Shown here one piece after another: positions 24,393-27,685 of a stretch of DNA of 27,685 nt (within the stretch, counting starts at the first letter, position 1; the number at the start of each line of letters is the position of its first letter). The DNA comes from CAZWUW01 sp964636895. Lineage in GTDB: Bacteria > Bacillota > Thermincolia > Thermincolales > CAZWUW01. Location of the stretch: positions 1 through 27,685 of the forward strand of contig CAZWUW010000040.1 in NCBI GenBank assembly GCA_964636895.1, read 5' to 3'. A program made the translations under genes and the position numbers. The notes beneath the pieces are model-generated. The model made no database searches. It saw only the letters and a program-made list of their open reading frames with translations, and was not told the origin of the DNA.

Positions 24393-25011
24393 ACTTTAAA
24401 ACCACGCCCTGAATCTTCTTGCTGATTTTTTCGCTGCGATCCAGGGCTTTTTCAACCTGTTGATAAACCTCTTTCCACTTAATGACCTCCAAAAGCGGCA
24501 TCCCATCCTCGAACAGTTTGGCTACACCAAGGCGGTAAAGCCGGTCACCCTCGCTTTCCAGCCTTTTAATTTCCTGGCATTTTGCCATGATTTCCACGTA
24601 GTTTTTCTTGACATCCTTGAGCAACAACACTGTTTCAGAGATGGTTTCAGCATTTTTACCAAAGGCCACGACCATTTCCTGAAAATCCGGCAAAGGGCGG
24701 CCAATCTTGTACAAGACCATTTTATCAACACAACTGTAAATAGCGTCCATAATTTCATCCATGCCTCTGGCCAGGGAATAAATATCCTCCCGGTCAAAAG
24801 GAGTGATAAAGGTTTCATCCAACCTCCTGATAATTGTATCAGTTATTTCATCGTTCCGGCGCTGTAAACCCGACAACTCATCCAGCCGGGAAGCCACACA
24901 TTCATAGCATGTCATCATATCCTGCATCATCAATGCGCCCTCTTTAACAATGCCTGCGCCTTCTTTAAAAAGTTCAAAAAACAATTCCTCTTTGGGCTTT
25001 AAACTAAACAT
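24385..25011 (-). CDS. DUF47 family PiT accessory protein (PhoU-like)
   Basis: 208 residues, all-helical, with repeated E/D-rich segments such as FDREDIYSLARGMDEIMDAIYSCVDKM that match the metal-binding PhoU-like fold of DUF47 proteins. These cytoplasmic proteins are encoded next to PiT transporters and are thought to modulate them. ATG start with GGAGG six bases upstream. A PhoP-box-like repeat lies 18-34 bases upstream. Confidence 0.92.
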   Translation of the reverse strand: MFSLKPKEELFFELFKEGAGIVKEGALMMQDMMTCYECVASRLDELSGLQRRNDEITDTIIRRLDETFITPFDREDIYSLARGMDEIMDAIYSCVDKMVLYKIGRPLPDFQEMVVAFGKNAETISETVLLLKDVKKNYVEIMAKCQEIKRLESEGDRLYRLGVAKLFEDGMPLLEVIKWKEVYQQVEKALDRSEKISKKIQGVVLKYA

Positions 25012-25028
25012 AATACCTCCGTGTATTT

Positions 25029-25045
25029 TGTTAATTTTATGTTAA
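25029..25045 (-). promoter_or_regulatory. PhoP-box-like direct repeat before the phosphate-uptake operon
   Basis: Minus strand TTAACA (25040-25045), 5 bases, TTAACA (25029-25034): two perfect copies at the 11-base period bound by PhoP dimers in Bacillus. It is very close to the ribosome site, so it could overlap the promoter. Regulation by phosphate is inference. Confidence 0.45.
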
Positions 25046-25161
25046 TACAACATTCGACTAATTTCGTCATTTCCCTTTAATTTGGAAATTTGATTAGGCT
25101 AAAAAACTTTTATGCATAATCAGACTAATACTTACAAATCCTATTACCGGAGGTGTTATAA

Positions 25162-25644
25162 ATGGTTAAAAAAATAGTTTGGCTGCTTAGCAGCACCCTG
25201 TTAATCACGGCACTGCTCCTGAGCGGCTGCCAGCAACAAGCAAAAAAAGATTTAGAGCAACCTAAGGAACAGGCCCAGAAAGCCGTTGATGAAACCCAGC
25301 GCAAAGCCAAAGATGTAGTGGATACCCGGACAATGGCGACCTGGACCAAAGAAGACAAATTCAAAAACGGTTGTGTTGACTGCCACAAAAAAACCGAACA
25401 GCAGGATGCCAGCCTAAACGCACAGGCGGCTAAGATTAAAAACCACCCGCCGGTACCGGCAGACGCTACTACCAAAACGTGTCTAGACTGCCACAGAAGG
25501 TCTCCGGAAAACCGGACCAAGCTTAGCAACCGCCTGCATAAATCCCATGCGGCGAGCATGTTTTTCCGTCCCAAGTATGGCGGCAGTTGTGTTTCATGTC
25601 ACGGCATGCAGGATACCGGCCAGATTGTTATCAAAGGCGAATAG
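25162..25644 (+). CDS. triheme c-type cytochrome lipoprotein
   Basis: 160 residues. The N-terminus is a lipoprotein signal with lipobox LLSGC and lipidated C23. A charged helical stretch, likely coiled coil, spans about 26-55. Three CxxCH heme sites follow: C71-H75, C107-H111 and C143-H147. There are exactly three further His residues (95, 126, 129), enough to give each heme a second axial ligand. It should sit on the outer face of the membrane as an electron carrier. ATG start with GGAGGTG. It is divergent from the DUF47/PiT pair; the closest family is small multiheme cytochromes of the NapB/NrfB-like type, but I cannot name it. Confidence 0.9.
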   Translation: MVKKIVWLLSSTLLITALLLSGCQQQAKKDLEQPKEQAQKAVDETQRKAKDVVDTRTMATWTKEDKFKNGCVDCHKKTEQQDASLNAQAAKIKNHPPVPADATTKTCLDCHRRSPENRTKLSNRLHKSHAASMFFRPKYGGSCVSCHGMQDTGQIVIKGE

Positions 25645-25656
25645 TAATGGCACAAA

Positions 25657-25700
25657 AAAACAGGCACATATCAAAATCAACGATACGTGCCTGTTTCTCC
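25657..25700. terminator. bidirectional intrinsic terminator
   Basis: AAACAGGCAC (25658-25667) pairs with GTGCCTGTTT (25687-25696), with further pairing of TATC and GATA inside. A T7 run follows on the minus strand and a shorter TTTCT on the plus strand, so it can stop both the cytochrome and the leftward transcript. Confidence 0.75.
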
Positions 25701-25752
25701 CGCAAACGAATGCATTTGAGACAAAGTTTCATCTTTCTCCACCTCACCGCTG

Positions 25753-25785
25753 CAAAAAAGGAGGCGAGGTCTAGTTAGCGACCTC
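25753..25785 (-). terminator. terminator overlapping the stop codon of the small gene
   Basis: Minus strand GAGGTC (25780-25785), loop GCTAACTA containing part of the TAG stop, GACCTC (25766-25771), then GCCTCC and T6. Ribosomes at the stop would mask it. Confidence 0.55.
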
Positions 25786-26019
25786 CAGCCCCCGGTCTTT
25801 TTGTTTTAAAAATTTATTAAACTCTTCCTGCGCATTCCGCCTGGCCACTTCCGCCATAATCAATTGCTGGATCCGGCCAGCCCGTTCTTTAATAGATAAA
25901 GGCCCTTTTTTGTTCTCATTTTCCTGCCAAAGGTATTCCTCCACCAGTCTTTCCAATATCATTTTGGGTATTTGTCGCCTGGCATCACAAGTAATTGTAA
26001 AATGGAAAAATTTCTGCAA
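25771..26019 (-). CDS. small charged helical protein of unknown function
   Basis: 82 residues from TTG 26019, chosen because AGGAGGG lies about 8 bases upstream; the open frame extends further but without a ribosome site. The sequence is strongly amphipathic and charged, rich in Glu, Lys, Arg and Gln (EEYLWQENENKKG, then EVARRNAQEEFNKFLKQK), with no signal peptide or Cys motif. A single Cys is near residue 11. I do not recognise it. It is probably a real small gene given the ribosome site and the terminators behind it. Confidence 0.55.
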   Translation of the reverse strand: MQKFFHFTITCDARRQIPKMILERLVEEYLWQENENKKGPLSIKERAGRIQQLIMAEVARRNAQEEFNKFLKQKDRGLEVAN

Positions 26020-26183
26020 TACCTTTTCCCTCCTGTCATGTATGCAAGCAAAATAGGTACTCTTTTTAATAAAAGTTACCACTTTTATTATTTTAACCCA
26101 TACATAAAAAATATTCAAGAAAATTATTACATATTGTAGTAATTATGTAGAAATTAATTACTTTTTTGTTTAATTATTAATGG

Positions 26184-26210
26184 AAAGCCCCGGTCTCCCG
26201 GGGCTTTTTC
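26184..26210 (-). terminator. intrinsic terminator after the stalk-domain gene
   Basis: AAAGCCCCGG (26184-26193) and CCGGGGCTTT (26198-26207), loop of 4. The T-run is longer on the plus strand (T5) than on the minus strand (T3), so it may act both ways. Confidence 0.65.
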
Positions 26211-26211
26211 C

Positions 26212-27369
26212 CTATTTCTTAAGTATTTCGGCAGGAATTTCTAGCATTGAATCACTGTTGAAGTTGGCATATTCTGCGATTATATGTGCCCAGCCAGACT
26301 TCCCGGCCTCGCTAATCTCTACATAAAAATCAATCTTGCGTAAATACTGGCCATCCTTGTCAACCCAGATGACAAATTTTAAATTACTTATTTTTTCTAC
26401 GCCGTCAAGCTTTTTCAGTTCCTGATAACTCTCCCAGGTAGGTTTAAACTCAATTTTTTGAGCTACCACACCGCCAATCGTTTCTTCAGCAACAACCTTG
26501 GGCTCACCCAGCACACGTACTAATTCGGTAAGAAAATCCGGGATGACTGCATTTAGTTCGTCCTGGGCTTTCATATATTCATTTTGTAACCCTTTAAACT
26601 CTTCGGCAATCTGCTTGCCCTGGGGTCCAAATTCATCCAGCCCTACCCACTTATCGTTAAACAGCGGGCTCTTGATATAAAGCATTTGATTTGCATATAT
26701 TGCTTCCAGCCCAAAGCCTAAGGCATGCCCTTTGGAATAACTGTGGCCTGCTTTGTCCTGCTTACCGGACATCTTAATAAAGTTCAGCTGCGGGTATTCA
26801 GACAGTTTAAACTGAAGGTCAAAAGTACTTTCAAAGCTTTTTGCCAATGATGTATTATATGCGGCATCCCTGACTGTCTTGGCAAGTCCCGTGAGGGGCT
26901 TGATCTCGGCTATATTAATTGTAACCCGGCGGTTATTGCCGTCCCAGTCCACTTTGGCCCCCAAACCTTCGGCTATTAACCGTAAAGGTATGAAAGTACG
27001 GCCTTTGATGACTACCGGTGCAACTTCCAATTCCTCATACTGGCCGTTAACCATGGCCATTTCGGGATCGGGGCCATATTCATCTCCGCCGTCACCCGGA
27101 ATCCAGAGTTCAATCCGGTTAAAGCCCCGGTTAACGGTAACTTTTCTTTCTTCCTCATCCCATTCAACTTTGGCTTGCAGCTTTTCCGCCAGGCGGACAG
27201 GTACCATTACCCGGCCGTCAATAATTACCGGTGCCGGGTCAGCTGCAACCTCCTCCCCATTGATGAGCACCTGAATGTTTTGCGGTGCGGCCATAACTCC
27301 CGGCACCAGCAGCATTTGAAGCAAAAAAACCAATGCCAATGCAAATCCTATCCGCTTTTGTGTCTGCAT
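26212..27369 (-). CDS. exported stalk-domain protein with LolA/LppX-like C-terminal domain
   Basis: 385 residues. A cleavable signal peptide ends near VMAAPQ (about 28). Two copies of the copper-amine-oxidase N-terminal (stalk) repeat follow: PVIIDGRVMVPVRLAEKLQAKVEWD near 48 and PVVIKGRTFIPLRLIAEGLGAKVDWD near 118. These are wall-associated beta domains, not copper enzymes. The C-terminal half (about 160-385) is beta-rich with short helices and reads like a lipoprotein-carrier fold (ANQMLYIKSP, KWVGLDEFG, KFVIWVDKDGQYLRKIDFYV). ATG start behind GGGGAAAG. Likely a surface protein; ligand unknown. Confidence 0.85.
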   Translation of the reverse strand: MQTQKRIGFALALVFLLQMLLVPGVMAAPQNIQVLINGEEVAADPAPVIIDGRVMVPVRLAEKLQAKVEWDEEERKVTVNRGFNRIELWIPGDGGDEYGPDPEMAMVNGQYEELEVAPVVIKGRTFIPLRLIAEGLGAKVDWDGNNRRVTINIAEIKPLTGLAKTVRDAAYNTSLAKSFESTFDLQFKLSEYPQLNFIKMSGKQDKAGHSYSKGHALGFGLEAIYANQMLYIKSPLFNDKWVGLDEFGPQGKQIAEEFKGLQNEYMKAQDELNAVIPDFLTELVRVLGEPKVVAEETIGGVVAQKIEFKPTWESYQELKKLDGVEKISNLKFVIWVDKDGQYLRKIDFYVEISEAGKSGWAHIIAEYANFNSDSMLEIPAEILKK

Positions 27370-27392
27370 GTTTTCTTTCCCCTTTCATTTAT

Positions 27393-27685
27393 TTATATTA
27401 GTTGTGGTAACTCATAAAAATTATTTATAAAAAAGTCAGGTTTATATGCCCATAGCTTTTCCGGCGGATGCACACTCCACCCGACTGCGGCACTCAAGAC
27501 ACCGGCATTTTTAGCACATGCCAGGTCAAAAGGACTGTCGCCTACCATAAGCACCGCCGCAGCCGGTATATCGAGCTTTTCAAGAGCAATATTTATAGGT
27601 TCCGGATTAGGTTTATGGTGTGCCGTATCCTCAAACCCGACCAGCACATCCATCCAGCTATCCAGACCAAATAGTTTTAGTCCCC
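27393..27685 (-). CDS. HAD-superfamily phosphatase, PpaX/Gph-like (partial at window edge)
   Basis: The C-terminal 97 residues or so; the coding frame stays open to the right edge, so the start is outside. KLFGLDSWMDVLVGFED leads to the motif III Lys in HKPNPEP and motif IV GDSPFDLACAKNAG, where the aspartates bind Mg. This is the core of pyrophosphatase PpaX and phosphoglycolate phosphatase-type HAD enzymes. It ends 23 bases before the stalk gene start and probably shares its transcript. Confidence 0.85.
   Translation of the reverse strand, partial: GLKLFGLDSWMDVLVGFEDTAHHKPNPEPINIALEKLDIPAAAVLMVGDSPFDLACAKNAGVLSAAVGWSVHPPEKLWAYKPDFFINNFYELPQLI

Noticed and set aside
26212..27369. Copper amine oxidase enzyme.
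   Set aside because: Only the non-catalytic stalk repeats are present; the catalytic domain with the topaquinone tyrosine is absent.

Overview
The window looks like chromosomal core DNA from an endospore-forming, largely anaerobic Firmicute of the Peptococcaceae/Negativicutes type. The evidence is the polA-mutM-ytaF-coaE order (YtaF is a sporulation membrane protein), a SAM-I riboswitch, rubrerythrin, a multiheme c-type cytochrome lipoprotein, a copper-amine-oxidase-type stalk protein, and strong AGGAGG ribosome binding sites. I cannot assign a genus, and no phage, insertion sequence or CRISPR array is visible.

Layout. (1) 137-988: an N-formylglutamate-amidohydrolase-like gene converging on a small Cys-rich protein. 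(2) 1268-6978, minus strand: the DNA-repair/CoA/sporulation cluster polA, mutM, ytaF, coaE and a membrane-anchored lytic transglycosylase. (3) 7062-8893, minus: an ECF sigma factor and its zinc anti-sigma factor, with an ECF-type promoter suggesting autoregulation. (4) 9100-10140, plus: an exported lipoprotein beta-carbonic anhydrase and a tRNA-Leu(CAA) with its own promoter and terminator. (5) 10246-13598, minus: a TetR repressor overlapping a rifampin-phosphotransferase-like dikinase. (6) 13702-15283, minus: an MFS exporter and a small AhpD/CMD-like protein. (7) 15321-16493, minus: homoserine O-acetyltransferase under a complete SAM-I riboswitch. (8) 16551-18327: rubrerythrin (minus) and two plus-strand membrane proteins, the second broken by a frameshift at a T7 run. 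(9) 18383-22844, plus: the most striking locus, two small related proteins followed by a 1,222-residue six-domain multicopper oxidase. This layout matches the mnxE-mnxF-mnxG manganese oxidase genes of Bacillus spores, and a sigma-K-like promoter lies upstream. (10) 22958-25045: a GNAT acetyltransferase converging on a PiT phosphate transporter/DUF47 pair, with a PhoP-box-like repeat in front. (11) 25162-27685: a triheme cytochrome lipoprotein, a small unknown protein, a stalk-domain surface protein and a partial HAD phosphatase.

How they may work together. The multicopper oxidase complex, exported cytochrome, rubrerythrin and surface stalk protein together suggest metal and oxygen redox chemistry at the cell or spore surface. 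That functional link is inference. The strongest single hypothesis is a sporulation-timed Mnx-like metal oxidase whose second small subunit carries a 46-residue Asp/Asn-rich tail and whose copper ligands occur in permuted order along the chain.
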